Shown here: in pieces, positions 8,870 through 20,100 of the stretch
Layout: the number at the start of each line of letters is the position of its first letter
Numbering within the stretch: position 1 is the stretch's first letter
Source: Chloroflexus aggregans DSM 9485
GTDB lineage: Bacteria; Chloroflexota; Chloroflexia; Chloroflexales; Chloroflexaceae
Length of the DNA stretch: 64,000 nt
Assembly (NCBI RefSeq): GCF_000021945.1
Contig: NC_011831.1
Location: 1,026,001 to 1,090,000, forward strand
Reading direction: 5' to 3'
Notes under the pieces: model-generated
Told to the model about the DNA's origin: nothing
The model's input: only the letters and a program-made list of their open reading frames with translations
Databases searched by the model: none
Position numbers and translations under genes: made by a program

Positions 8870-10429
8870 CTACCGTTTCACCCGATACCCGGCAGCTTCC
8901 CGATCCCACGCCTTGCCGACACCTTCGGCTTTCAGCTTATACTTCTCAACGCGCTCGGTTGCCGTCTTCGGGAGACTGTCGCGGAACTCGATATAGCGCG
9001 GTACGGCGAAGTAGGCCAGTCGTTCTTCACACCACCGCACCAAGTCGAGCGGATCGAGGGTAGTACCGGGGCGTAATACCACCACGACCTTAACCTCTTC
9101 CTCACCTAGTTCGCTCGGTACACCGACCGCAGCGCTTTCGAGTACTGCCGGATGAGCATTCACTGCCCGTTCGACTTCCCACGATGAGATATTCTCACCC
9201 CGCCGCCGAATCGATTGTTTGAGCCGGTCGATGAAAATGGCATAGCCGGCTTCATCCAGACGCCCAAGATCGCCGGTATGGAACCAGCCACCCCGCATAG
9301 CCGTTGCCGTCTGTTCGGGCTGACGGTAATACCCCATCATAATCAGGTTATCACGCTGTGGACGAATCACTATCTCACCGGGAACGCCGGGCGGTAACGG
9401 AGTATCGTCAGGGCCAAAAATCGCCAACTCAAAACCGGGCATTGCCGTTCCGAACGTACCCACCCGCACCGAATCACGCGGATTCGCAACGCAAAAACCG
9501 GTCGTTTCGGTCAGGCCATAGCCCTCGATGATCGTCAACCCAAATCGTTCCTCAAAGGCACGCCACAGATCGGGTGGTGTAGCCGCACAGGCCGCTATCC
9601 GCACCCGATGAGCGCGGTCGTCGGGTGACGGTGGTTGTTTCATCAAGATCGGGATCATCGCGGCCAAGAGATTGCAGATCGTCGCCTCTAGATCGGCCAG
9701 TTGCCGCCAATAACGCGAAGCGCTAAACTGCTCAAGCAGGGCAACGCTCGTCCCACGATAGATCGCCGGTAAGACGGTATGCGCCTGAGCATTGATATGA
9801 AAAAGTGGTAGGCTGGTTCCGAACACATCATCGGCGGTGGCGCCGATCATCACATCGGCGAAGAGGGCCGCCGAGTGGAGATAGGCCTGATGGTTGAGCA
9901 TAACGCCTTTTGGCGGACCGGTGGTGCCGGAGGTATACAAGATACTATGGAGATCGGTCGCGTTTCCCGGGGTAGGTTCGGCCATCCTTGCACCGGCCAA
10001 TGCATCAGGCCACGCAAGCGTTCCGTTTGGCCCAGCCTCACTCCGCACGACAATGTGGTGCAGGTCCGGCAAACGGTCACGTAGGGCGAGTACGCGATCG
10101 AGTAATGACGGTTCGATCACCAACACCTTCACTCCGGCATGCTCGAGGATGTAGTGGAGTACATCCCCTTTAAGGTGTACGTTGATCGGTACCGTCACCG
10201 CACCAAGACAAGCACAGCCGAACCATGCCCACAGATAATCAGGCGTATTACCGAGCATCAACCCAACCCGATCACCGAGGCCAATCCCAAGGTCGGCAAA
10301 GACGCCGGCAGCGCGTCGAGCGAGAGCTACCGCTTCAGCGTAGCGCCATTGCCGGTCGGCAAAACGCAGGAAGATGCGATCAGGGTATTGCTCGGCTTGA
10401 GCAGCAAGGGCATGCCATATCGTATCCAT
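8870..10429 (-). CDS. AMP-dependent acyl-CoA synthetase/ligase
   Basis: 519-residue ANL-superfamily ligase. A3 P-loop: LYTSGTTGPPKGVMLNH. A5: EGYGLTETTG. A7/A8: WFHTGDLGRLDEAGYAIFID and RLKQSIRRRGENISSWEVE. The C-terminal catalytic Lys lies in LPKTATERVEKYKL. It activates a carboxylic acid as an adenylate and then a CoA thioester; the order of motifs is closest to CaiC-like and medium-chain acyl-CoA ligases. The ATG at 10429 (MDTIWHALAAQA) matches where the family begins. A TTG at 10525 directly after the upstream stop would add 32 unconserved residues. A TACAAT-like -10 lies at 10466-10471 on the minus strand. Confidence 0.88.
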   Translation of the reverse strand: MDTIWHALAAQAEQYPDRIFLRFADRQWRYAEAVALARRAAGVFADLGIGLGDRVGLMLGNTPDYLWAWFGCACLGAVTVPINVHLKGDVLHYILEHAGVKVLVIEPSLLDRVLALRDRLPDLHHIVVRSEAGPNGTLAWPDALAGARMAEPTPGNATDLHSILYTSGTTGPPKGVMLNHQAYLHSAALFADVMIGATADDVFGTSLPLFHINAQAHTVLPAIYRGTSVALLEQFSASRYWRQLADLEATICNLLAAMIPILMKQPPSPDDRAHRVRIAACAATPPDLWRAFEERFGLTIIEGYGLTETTGFCVANPRDSVRVGTFGTAMPGFELAIFGPDDTPLPPGVPGEIVIRPQRDNLIMMGYYRQPEQTATAMRGGWFHTGDLGRLDEAGYAIFIDRLKQSIRRRGENISSWEVERAVNAHPAVLESAAVGVPSELGEEEVKVVVVLRPGTTLDPLDLVRWCEERLAYFAVPRYIEFRDSLPKTATERVEKYKLKAEGVGKAWDREAAGYRVKR

Positions 10430-10527
10430 AGGCGTGATGAACAGTACTTTCGGTTGATGCGTGTTATTGTACTCGATGTTTGCATGGCGATGCAAACCCC
10501 GCTCACGAGTTAACAGGTACGACAAGT

Positions 10528-10950
10528 TTACCGCTCACGTTCGCCCATTGCTGCAAGTAATTGCTCATCACGACAATCACTACCGATGCTGAGGAAGCCC
10601 AACCAACCGACGCCGGCAGCCACCAGCACCAGCGGTACCCAACTTGCCCCAACGATCGGCCACTGAGCACTCAGGGTTGCTATGGCTCCACCACCGTGCA
10701 ATTGGTAACATACCACGCCTAAACCCATCAGTCCGAATGCACTTACCTGGAGCGGACGCAACCGCGGCCCATTGATCCGACAGGAAATAGTATCCCGTTG
10801 GCGCCAATGCGTCACTATCCCTCCGGCAATGACGCTCATGGCAATTGCCAGACCAGCACCACCGACACCGAGTAGCGACTCGCAACCCACGGCCAGGAGG
10901 GCAATCCCTACCACAACACCGCTCCACCACACCCATCGTTTCACATCCAT
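10528..10950 (-). CDS. Small four-helix membrane protein, unknown function
   Basis: 140 residues with about four hydrophobic segments: WWSGVVVGIALLAVG, AGLAIAMSVIAGGIV, AFGLMGLGVVCYQL and WVPLVLVAAGVGWLGFLSI, and a charged C-terminus ending GERER. I do not recognise a family. It begins 3 bases after the polyphosphate phosphotransferase stop and ends just before the ligase region, so it is probably co-transcribed with both. A ribosome site (GGAG) precedes the ATG. Confidence 0.65.
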   Translation of the reverse strand: MDVKRWVWWSGVVVGIALLAVGCESLLGVGGAGLAIAMSVIAGGIVTHWRQRDTISCRINGPRLRPLQVSAFGLMGLGVVCYQLHGGGAIATLSAQWPIVGASWVPLVLVAAGVGWLGFLSIGSDCRDEQLLAAMGERER

Positions 10951-10953
10951 ACG

Positions 10954-12603
10954 CTACTCCAGCTTTACAACTCCCAACTCAGACTCTAATACATCAACCG
11001 CTGTCCGTAACACCTTGATCCGAGCAAACTTCTTATCCTCCGCTTCAACTATCGTCCACGGGGCAAATGGTGTACTGGTGCGCAGTAACATCTCATCAAC
11101 TGCCGCGAGATACGCCGGCCACTTCTCACGATTACGCCAATCTTCGTCGGTCAATTTCCACGCTTTGTACGGCACATTCTGTCGTTGCTCAAACCGACGT
11201 AACTGCTCTTCAGGGCTGATGTGTAACCAAAACTTCGCGATGATAGTGCCGAAATCGACCAACTGACGTTCAAACTGATTAATTTCGGCGTAGGCCCGTC
11301 GCCATTCCTCAGGCCGCGCGAACCCTTCGACCCGCTCAACCAAGACCCGACCGTACCACGAGCGATCGAACACCGCAAACTGACCACGCGGTGGCAAGCG
11401 TCGCCAAAAGCGGTAGAGGTAGTGGCGCGCTTTGTCATCGCCGGTTGGTGCTGCAATCGCATGCACAATATACGCCCGTGGATCGAGTTCAGCAGTCAGA
11501 CGCTGGATCGCCCCACCTTTACCGGCGGCATCCCACCCCTCAAACACTATCACCACCGGTCGTTTCTGATGGTAGACTTGCAACCCTAGCAAGTACAGCT
11601 TAGCCTGCAACCGTTTCAACTCACGATGATAGGTCTCATCGTCGAGGCGCAGACTGAGATCAACCCGTTGCAACGGACTAGCCGCGTAGGTTGGTGACAC
11701 TACCGGGACCGTTACCACCACCGATCCGTTTGACATTGGTGTTGTGGTGAGCTGATGACCGGCCTCTTCCGCCGATGGTGACGGACGAACCGTGTCTGTG
11801 TTGGTCGCACCACCCAGCACCGGTATTCGGATCGACAAGTTGTAGCGGCGGAGTGCTTCACCACTATCATCAATACTGGCGCCCCGATCAATCGCAGTGA
11901 TGCCCAAGCGACTTTCCAGCGCACCGACAATCGTCTGCAAAATGTACAAACGCGCATAGTATTTATCGGCCGCCGGAACAATTTGCCACGGTGCAAACGC
12001 GGTATCGGTGCGTACCAGCATCTCCTCGACTACGCGGTAGACACGCTTGTAGTGACGGTGTTGCCAACGATCCTCATCGGTTACCCGCCACGACTGCAAC
12101 GGATCGGACAACAACTTCTTAAAGCGACGAGCCTGCTGCTTTTTGGTAATATGGAGCCAAAACTTAAGGATGAATGCCCCATCATCGGCCAATTGGCGCT
12201 CGAAAACAACCGCATCTTCGCAGCGCGTCCGCCAACGATCTTGATCACCGTCGGTCGTATAGGCAGCCAGCAATTCACGATACCACGACCGATCAAAGAA
12301 TGTCATCTGACCATAGCTGGGAATCTTGAGCCAGAAGCGATAGAGCCACGGATACTGCTGCTCGTAGGTTCGTGGCGGCGTGATCGGATACACCCGAAAA
12401 CCACGCGGATCAAGCCGACGGGTAAGTGTCGCAATCGTGCGCGCCTTGGCCGTTCCGGCCCAGCCCTCAAACACGAAAATGGTCGGGATGCGCGCTTCGA
12501 GCAGCATCTGCTCCAGATCAAAGAGCCGCGCTTGCAACTCAGGGACTAAACGCTGGTACTCCGCTTTAGAGAGCGACACATCGGTAATACAGCGATCAAG
12601 CAT
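10954..12603 (-). CDS. pap: Polyphosphate:AMP phosphotransferase (two-domain PPK2)
   Basis: 549 residues with tandem PPK2 domains, the layout of class II PPK2 (PAP) that phosphorylates AMP to ADP with polyphosphate. The C-terminal domain is canonical: Walker A FEGWDAAGKGG (356-364), Walker B FDRSWYGRVLVERVEGF, and lid residues. The N-terminal domain has a degraded P-loop, FEGWAGTAKARTI (46-56), though FDRSWYRELL is retained, so it is probably structural. The start at 12603 (MLDRCITDVSL) overlaps the end of the upstream HD-GYP reading frame by 8 bases (ATGCTTGA), giving translational coupling. A longer frame from 12690 lies inside that gene and is unlikely. Confidence 0.88.
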   Translation of the reverse strand: MLDRCITDVSLSKAEYQRLVPELQARLFDLEQMLLEARIPTIFVFEGWAGTAKARTIATLTRRLDPRGFRVYPITPPRTYEQQYPWLYRFWLKIPSYGQMTFFDRSWYRELLAAYTTDGDQDRWRTRCEDAVVFERQLADDGAFILKFWLHITKKQQARRFKKLLSDPLQSWRVTDEDRWQHRHYKRVYRVVEEMLVRTDTAFAPWQIVPAADKYYARLYILQTIVGALESRLGITAIDRGASIDDSGEALRRYNLSIRIPVLGGATNTDTVRPSPSAEEAGHQLTTTPMSNGSVVVTVPVVSPTYAASPLQRVDLSLRLDDETYHRELKRLQAKLYLLGLQVYHQKRPVVIVFEGWDAAGKGGAIQRLTAELDPRAYIVHAIAAPTGDDKARHYLYRFWRRLPPRGQFAVFDRSWYGRVLVERVEGFARPEEWRRAYAEINQFERQLVDFGTIIAKFWLHISPEEQLRRFEQRQNVPYKAWKLTDEDWRNREKWPAYLAAVDEMLLRTSTPFAPWTIVEAEDKKFARIKVLRTAVDVLESELGVVKLE

Positions 12604-15467
12604 GGGATGAATCCTTACTAGCCGACTGCGAGACAAGACTCGCTTGCGTGGCGAAGAGCGAAGCAAACACTGCAACCACCTGCGGATCAAAACGGCGACC
12701 TGATTGCTCGCGTATATAGCTCAATGCCCGCTCGTGTGACCACGCAGCCCGATAGGGCCGGTCGCCGGTCAGCGCATCGTACACATCAACAACCGCGAAA
12801 ATACGAGCAGCGAGCGGTATCTCCTTACCACGCAAACCGCGTGGATAGCCGGTTCCGTCCCATTTTTCATGATGACACCACGGAATATCGAGTGCCGATG
12901 CAAGGAAAGAGATCGGACGCAAGAGTTCGAATGCGAGCGTGGGATGGGTACGCATAATCGCCCATTCTTGTTCATCGAGCGGGCCGGGTTTGCGGAGGAT
13001 GGCATCGGGAATCCCCATTTTGCCGATGTCATGCAACAATGCTCCCCATCGAATATACACCAATTCCTCGGCACCGAAGCCCATACGGGCAGCAATCTGC
13101 ATGGTTAGCTCGGTGACACGCCGAGAATGGCCTTCAGTCTCATGGTCACGTAGATCGAGTGCCCGCGCCCAGCCCTCGATAGTGGCATCGTAGGCTTGGC
13201 ACAGTTCGGCATTAGCCTGCTGCACCTTCTCGAATAGCTCGGTACGGTGCAATGCATTCCCGATCATCTCGGTTGTGGCCCGCAACAGTTCGATGGTCGC
13301 TGCGGAGAATGGCTCGCTCGCGAGGAGAGTTATCGCCACCCACAACCGCTATTCAGGGCAGACACTACACGTCAATGGGACGATAACCAATTCTCCGCCG
13401 GGCAAAACGGTCGGTGGCGTCGGCGCACGCTGTATCGTATCGCTACCGACTGTGGCAAGCCGATCGGCGACCCAATCAAACCGAATTGCCTCACCCGCAA
13501 GCTGTTCGATCTGCCATCCTTCGTCCTTGAAACGCCAGAATACCACCGACTGCGCCGCTACCAATGCCTGCAACTCATGCACCACCGTCTGTATCAATTC
13601 AGCACAGCTTTGAGCCACACGCATTGCCGCACTCAATTGCATCAGGGCACGCTGTTGCTGTTCACGCTGTACCCGAACGGAAATATCCTGCTTAACGGCG
13701 ATAAAGTGAGCGATAACGCCATTCTCCTGCTTCACCGGCGTAATCGCCAGCTCTTCGTGATAGAGTGAACCATCTTTACGGCGGTTGATCAAGGTGCCAC
13801 GCCACGTCCGACCATTCAGAATCTCTGCCCACATGGTGGCATAAAATGCCCGGTCTTGCTTACCCGATTTTAAGATGCGGGTATGCTGACCAATAGCCTC
13901 TTCAGCGCGATAGCCGGTTAATGCCGTAAAAGCCGGATTCACCCACTCGATCACACCATCAGAATCGGTAATCACTATCGTCTGATCGGAGGCAGTCAAT
14001 GCCCTACGCAACAGATCAAGTTCTGCTTGCGCCTGTTTACGTTCGCTAATATCACGAATGACACTGAGCAACACCCGTTCACCATCAATATCGGCACCGG
14101 TTGAACTCACTTCTACCGGGAACACGCTCCCATCGCGTCGAACATGCAGGGTTTCAAACAGAACACCCCCTGTATCCGCCTGGCGCATCTGATCAAGAAT
14201 GTACGGGTGTGTTTCCGGCGCCCGCAAATCGAAGATGGTGCGAGTACAGAGTTCGGCCCGCGAATATCCGTAGGCACGTTCGGCCGCCGCATTGGCTTCA
14301 AGAATGCGACCATCGCCGGCCCGAATAAACAACACAATATCACGGGTATGGGCACTGAGCAGCTCATAACGCACGAGGCGCGCAGCGGCCAACACCTGAT
14401 CGGTCACATCACGGGCAATACCCTCAACTGCGTCGTTCGCAACCACAAACCGGAGATCAAGCCACACATAGTTACCGTCGCGCCGGCGAGTGTGCAAGAG
14501 AAGCTGCCCACGCCCTTGCTCGATCAACCGTTCAACCTGCCCAATTTGGGAAGGATCGAGAAACGAGGGAACACCCGGAAATTGGTTAAACAATTCGTCC
14601 AGTTCATAGCCCAAGATGCTGGTTACCGCAGGATTAACAAAATCGAGTTGGGGGTTGGGCTGCAACCGGTACCGAAAGATGATGTCGGATGCCTGCTCGG
14701 CCAAACGTCGAAAACGAGCCTCGCTCTGGGCCAATGCAGCCTGAGCAGCATCTCGTTCGATAGCATGTCGTCGTGACTCAATAAGCTGTGCCACATTCGC
14801 AGCCAGGATCATCCCTAGCTCGACAACCGCGTCGGTAAAAAAGTGAGGCCGGTCGGCATAGAGATTGAGTGCCCATCGCTGTGGAGTGGCAAGGCTGCCG
14901 AAGAGCGCAACCCCCGCGCTAATGCCGCTTCACGCCATGGCTTCATACGCGGATCGTTCGCAATGTCGAGCGACACAACCGGTATCCCCATGCGCAGGTC
15001 GTCCCGGTTGGTCCACGACTCCGTTCCCGATCGTCCATCCGAACCTGAACGAGATCGACATAGTCGCTCGCATCGCCCCAACGGGCTACCGGTAAGACGC
15101 TCTGCGTCGCCGGATCGAGCAGACCGATCCACGCCAGCTTGAACCCAACCTCTTCAACAGCAAGCCGGCAAATCGCTTGTTCAAAGGCCGGCGACGAGAT
15201 ACCACTAAGCGAGAGCCGGTGCAGCTCGCCCACCAGGCGGCTCAACTGCAAATATACCTTCATTTCCCGGCTGATATAACCGAAAACGACAAATCCCCAA
15301 CCGAGTGTTACAGTAATGAAAGACACATCGATCAACGGACGCAGCCACGACGCTGCCTCCGGCCTGGTATTCAACCAGAGATGTGTCGCCCATAGCCAAA
15401 CGGCGGCTAGAAGCAGGTACCCTCCCGTTAGTGGTACGTGGTATCTTGCGAGGAATAGACGCTTCAT
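12596..15467 (-). pseudogene. TM-GAF-PAS-PAS-PAS-GAF-HD-GYP sensor, broken in three places
   Basis: One ancestral gene of about 955 codons now lies in three frames. Order: two membrane helices (from MKRLFLARYHVP), a GAF domain, three PAS domains (around FRRLAEQASDIIFRY, ILFIRAGDGRILEANA-like and DQTIVITDSDGVIEWVNPAF), a second GAF, and an HD-GYP cyclic-di-GMP phosphodiesterase domain (LHDIGKMGIPDAIL, HHEKWDGTGYPRGL). Disruptions: a one-base loss near 15000 (GPTGT then, in another frame, LRMGIPVVSLDIANDPRM); a second shift near 14870-14882 (SAALPLHSDG then ALNLYADRPHFF); and an in-frame TAG at 13349-13351 between PLTCSVCPE and RLWVAITLLASEPFS. Each downstream piece retains good family sequence, so decay is recent, or these are sequence errors. 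The HD-GYP piece (12596-13345, TTG start) could still be expressed alone. Confidence 0.8.
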
Positions 15468-15554
15468 CACATCACCGGTACAACATCCGCGATTTTTATC
15501 TACATGTATTGTAGCAAACAACCCTTGCCAAACCCGTATCAAGATCGGTAGGTA

Positions 15555-15606
15555 TTGTCGCAACTATCGCAACGAAACATTATCATCGGGGAATGTTGTC
15601 GCAACT
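15555..15606. promoter_or_regulatory. Repeated TTGTCGCAACT boxes in a divergent promoter region
   Basis: The 11-base sequence TTGTCGCAACT occurs at 15555-15565 and 15596-15606, exactly 41 bases apart, between the divergently transcribed sensor pseudogene and histidine kinase. The spacing of about four helical turns would suit a dimeric or cooperative regulator. Binding is inference. Confidence 0.35.
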
Positions 15607-15654
15607 CTCCCCCATCTGTTAGCGAACCGAAATACCATGGAAAGCAGCGCGACG

Positions 15655-15660
15655 TATAAT
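15655..15660 (+). promoter_or_regulatory. -10 box (TATAAT) for the kinase operon
   Basis: Perfect TATAAT 32 bases before the ATG of the histidine kinase, with an AGAGGAG ribosome site in between. No convincing -35 is seen at 17 bases, so activation by a regulator is possible. Confidence 0.45.
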
Positions 15661-15691
15661 TGTCGACAACAATACCAAAGAGGAGCCGACT

Positions 15692-17077
15692 ATGGACCCC
15701 TACAACTCACCTACAGCCGACGAAATCGAACGGCTCGTCGAAATTGCCGAACACTTACGCGACGGCGACTTCACTGTTGATGTACCGGTTCTACGTAACA
15801 ACGACGAACGTCTCGCCCGATTAGCGGCGTCACTTCGTGAACTGGCCAAAACCCTCGCCCGTCGTCAGCGTGAGCTTGAAATGCTCCACCGTATCACCAG
15901 CCGGATCAACGCCGGTCTTATGCTCGACGAAATTCTCGATGGGGTCTACAACGACTTTCGCGATGTCATCCCCTATGAGCGGATCGGTTGTGCGTTGCTT
16001 GAAGAGGGCGGCAAGGTGGTACGCGCACGCTGGGCACGTACCAGCCTACCTACCGTTCACCTCAAACGAGGCTATGCAGCGGCAATGGCCGGCAGCAGCC
16101 TGGAAAAGATTATACAGACCGGACAACCGCGGATTATTAACGATCTCGTACAGTACCTGCGCCAAAAGCCCGAATCAGAATCAACGCGCCTGATAGTGAA
16201 CGAAGGGATTCGCTCATCACTTACCTGTCCGTTAATCGCCAATGGGGTGCCAATCGGGTTTATCTTCTTTTCGAGTACCCAAACCAACACGTACACGAAC
16301 GAACATATCGAGCGCTACATGCAGATCGCCGAACAGTTATCGGTGATCGTCGAAAAAGGTAACCTTGTCTCGCAACTAGCTGCGCAGAAAGAACTCCTTG
16401 AACAGCAGAATGCAGAACTACGACGGCTTTCAGCATTGAAAAACAACCTGTTCGGCATGGTCGCACACGATCTGCGCAACCCGGTAGCGATCATCCAAAT
16501 GATGACGGCTATTCTCCGCAACCCGAACTTGCCACGGTCACCAGAAGAGCGCCAGCGGCTCCTTGACGACATTTACCGACAGACCGAACACATGTTGCTC
16601 TTGCTCAACGATCTCCTCGACCTAAGCCAGATCGAAAACGGGACCGTCACTATATCCCCTGAACCGGTGCCCGTTGAGCCACTACTCGAAGAAACGGTCA
16701 ACCGGCATCAAATGCTCGCCGCCCCCAAACACACCCGGATCGAACTAACAGGTGATCGCCATGGAAAGGTGTATGCCGATCCGCTCCGCGTCCGGCAAGT
16801 ATTCGATAACCTGATCTCGAATGCCGTCAAGTTTTCGCCACCCGGTAGCGTTATTACCATCAGCGCCGAGCGAGACGGCGACTGGTGGAAGTTTTCCGTC
16901 ACCGATCAAGGTCCGGGCATTAGTCCAGAAGAGCGGAGTCGTATGTTTGAAGCATTTAGCCGGCTATCAGCTCGGCCGACCGGCGGCGAAAAGAGCACCG
17001 GTCTGGGGTTAGCTATTGCGCGTAAAGTCGTCTTGGCTCACGGTGGTGTCATTGATGTCTCTTCTACACCGGGCTAG
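15692..17077 (+). CDS. Soluble GAF-domain histidine kinase with premature TAG near its end
   Basis: 461 residues: N-terminal helical region resembling a HAMP/coiled-coil linker (1-70), GAF (about 75-225), coiled coil (AAQKELLEQQNAELRRL), HisKA with phospho-acceptor His259 in GMVAHDLRNPVA, and HATPase_c with N box (NLISNAVKFSP), G1 (DQGPGIS) and G2 (STGLGLAIARKV). No membrane segment, so cytoplasmic. The frame stops at TAG 17075-17077 after SSTPG, but the same frame continues GATFWFTLPAAPPERA to a TAA at 17126-17128, two bases before the next ATG. That continuation is the normal last strand of HATPase_c and removes the odd gap, so the original gene surely ended at 17128. Confidence 0.88.
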   Translation: MDPYNSPTADEIERLVEIAEHLRDGDFTVDVPVLRNNDERLARLAASLRELAKTLARRQRELEMLHRITSRINAGLMLDEILDGVYNDFRDVIPYERIGCALLEEGGKVVRARWARTSLPTVHLKRGYAAAMAGSSLEKIIQTGQPRIINDLVQYLRQKPESESTRLIVNEGIRSSLTCPLIANGVPIGFIFFSSTQTNTYTNEHIERYMQIAEQLSVIVEKGNLVSQLAAQKELLEQQNAELRRLSALKNNLFGMVAHDLRNPVAIIQMMTAILRNPNLPRSPEERQRLLDDIYRQTEHMLLLLNDLLDLSQIENGTVTISPEPVPVEPLLEETVNRHQMLAAPKHTRIELTGDRHGKVYADPLRVRQVFDNLISNAVKFSPPGSVITISAERDGDWWKFSVTDQGPGISPEERSRMFEAFSRLSARPTGGEKSTGLGLAIARKVVLAHGGVIDVSSTPG

Positions 17078-17130
17078 GGAGCCACATTTTGGTTTACACT
17101 ACCGGCTGCCCCACCAGAAAGGGCTTAAGC

Positions 17131-20100
17131 ATGGCAAACATGTCTCCGATCCAACGGCTGATCCAAGCCTATATCGGTGGTCTTATCCTGATCGCACTGG
17201 CGTCGATCGGTGGGTATTGGCTCTTGACCGTCCACTCACAACGGCTGGACCAGTACGACCAGCTTCTCAACACCACCCACCAACAACAGATTCGCGCACA
17301 GCAGATCGCCTTGCTCGCCAACGAGTTGGCACTGTTTGCCGATGCCTCACAAGCAGCTTCTCTTCGAGCTGAACTGCATGTGCTCAGAGACGAACTCTGG
17401 CAAACCCATCAGCGCTTGCTCGCCGACATACCGGCTGACGTGCTCGATCATACAACCACAACCCTCGAACGATTCCTTACCTACGTCGACAACCTTGTCG
17501 CCGCACCGCCTGCGTTGCTCAACCGCGACAATACCGACCTCCGGGCGATTCAGACCAACCTCATCGTCGTTCAGAGCGATCTGAGCGCAACGAGTAGCAT
17601 CTTGCTAATGCAAAGCCAGGCGTTACGCGGTCAGATTACTTTGATCCAAGCCGGTGTTGTCGTGCTGATCCTTTCACTATTGATTGCCGGGGTTTTCCTG
17701 ATTATCCGACCCTACGCCCGTAGAGCACGCCGTGAAGCCGAGCAACTCCGCATGCTCTCACTGGTAGCACGTTATACCGATAATGCGGTGATTATTACCG
17801 ACCGTACCGGACGGATCGAATGGGTGAACGAAGGTTTCACCCGTATCTCCGGCTACACCCTTGATGAAGTGCGTGGTGAGAAACTAGGTGATCTCCTCCA
17901 AGGACCAGAAACAGACCAAGAAACGGTCGCAGCAATTAGCCGGGCGATTCGGAATGGTGAATCGATCAAAACCGAAATCCTTAACTATACAAAAAACGGT
18001 CATCCCTATTGGTTATCACTTGACATTTCACCGGTGTACGATGAACAGCACCATCTTACTCACTTCATCGCGATAGAATCAGACATTACCCATCAGAAAG
18101 AGATGGAGCGCATGTTACGATCGGCACTCAAAGAGAGCCGTGATATTATGAATGCGCTCGATCAATCGACAATTTTATCAATTGCCGATCCCGAAGGGCG
18201 TATTCTGGAAGTAAATGAACGTTTCTGTGCAATTACCGGCTATCGACCAGATGAGTTGATCGGGAAAGATCATCGTATCTTTAAATCAGGTGTTCATACA
18301 CCAGAGTTTTTTGCCGATTTGTGGAACACGATCAAGGCTGGCCGGATTTGGCGTAATGAGATCTGCAACCGGGCTAAAGATGGTCATTTGTTCTGGGTAG
18401 ATACGACGATTGTCCCGTTTATCGGTGATAACGGTCAGCCCGAACGTTACCTCGCCGTGCGCTTCGACATCACCGGTCGTAAGAAGAGCGAAGAACAGTT
18501 GCGCGCCAGCGAGACGCGCTACCGTTCGGTGATTACGGCCATGAGTGAGGGCATCGTCGTTATGAATAAATCTGGTGTGATTGAGACGTGTAACACCAGC
18601 GCCGAACGCATTCTCGGCCTCAGCTACGATCAACTCGTCGGGCGCACCGGTTTCGATCCGCGTTGGGAGGCAATCCACGAAGATGGCACGCCGTTTCCCG
18701 GCGAAGAACACCCGATTATGGTTTCGCTCACCACCGGTCGCCCGCAAAGCGATGTGGTGATGGGTATCCGCAAACCAAGTGGTGAACTGATCTGGATTTC
18801 GATCAACTCACAGCCACTCTGCGACGAGCACGGGAATGTCTATGCTGCCGTCGCCAGTTTCCACGACATTACCGCCCGCCGGAATGCCGAACAAGAGCTA
18901 CGTTTTCAAAAGACGTTGCTCGAATGCCAGACGGAAGCGTCACCTGATGGCGTATTGGTCGTTTCACCCGATCGGCGTTGTCTCTATGCCAACCAACGCT
19001 TCCGCGAGATGTGGAAGATAACCGGTTCCCCCATCGAGCAAGCGACATGCGCTGCCAGTATGGAACTCATGCTTGCGCAGGTCTGCGATCCTGAGCGAGT
19101 ACGCAACGAAATTGAAGAGCTGTACGCGAATCCAAACCTGACCGGCAAAACGGAAATTGAATTGAAAGACGGTCGTACCTTCGAGCGCTACAGCGCACCG
19201 GTGATCAGCAGTGAAGGTGATTATTACGGACGAGTCTGGTTCTTCCGCGATGTCACCGAACGACGGGCAATCGAGCGCATGAAGAACGAGTTCGTGGCCG
19301 TTGTGTCACACGAGCTGCGCACACCACTTACGTCGATCCGCGGCTCCTTAGGCCTGATTGCCGGTGGTGTGGCCGGGGAATTGCCACCACGCGCTGCGGC
19401 AATGATCGATATTGCCTTGAAGAATAGCGAGCGTCTGGTACGCCTCATTAACGACATCCTCGACATCGAGAAGATCGAATCGGGTAAGATGGTCTTTAAG
19501 ATGCAACCCGTCGTGCTCGATGAACTGGTCCGTCAGACCATCGAGGCGAACCGCGGTTTTGGTCAGCAGTACAATGTTCAGATTGAACTCACCGCTACCT
19601 TGCCCGGTGTCCAGGTCTACGTCGATCCCGACCGGATGACACAGGTCATCACAAACCTGATCTCGAATGCGGTGAAATTCTCCCCGCCGGGGTGCAAAGT
19701 CGAAGTCGCGATTGGCCGCGAACCGCAGGGACGGGTACGGATTACTGTTACCGATCACGGGCCGGGTATTCCTCCTGAGTTTCGTGATCGTATCTTCCAG
19801 AAGTTTGCGCAAGCCGATTCCTCGAACACTCGCCAGCAAGGCGGTACCGGTCTTGGTCTGAGCATTAGTCGGGCGATTGTGGAGCGCCATGGCGGACAGA
19901 TCGGCTTCGTGACGGCAACCGGTGTCGGTACCACGTTCTACGTTGATTTGGCCGAATATCGTCCCAATACAACCAGTATGCCACCACTGCCAACGCGACA
20001 GCGTGCGCCACGCATCCTGATTTGTGAAGACGATCCAGACATCGGTGCCTTGCTGTCGTTGATATTACAACAGGCCGGCTATGCTACCGATGTAGCGCAT

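Noticed and set aside
8798..9076. Plus-strand frame after the oxidoreductase
   Set aside because: Lies antisense to the C-terminal part of the acyl-CoA ligase and shows no family sequence.
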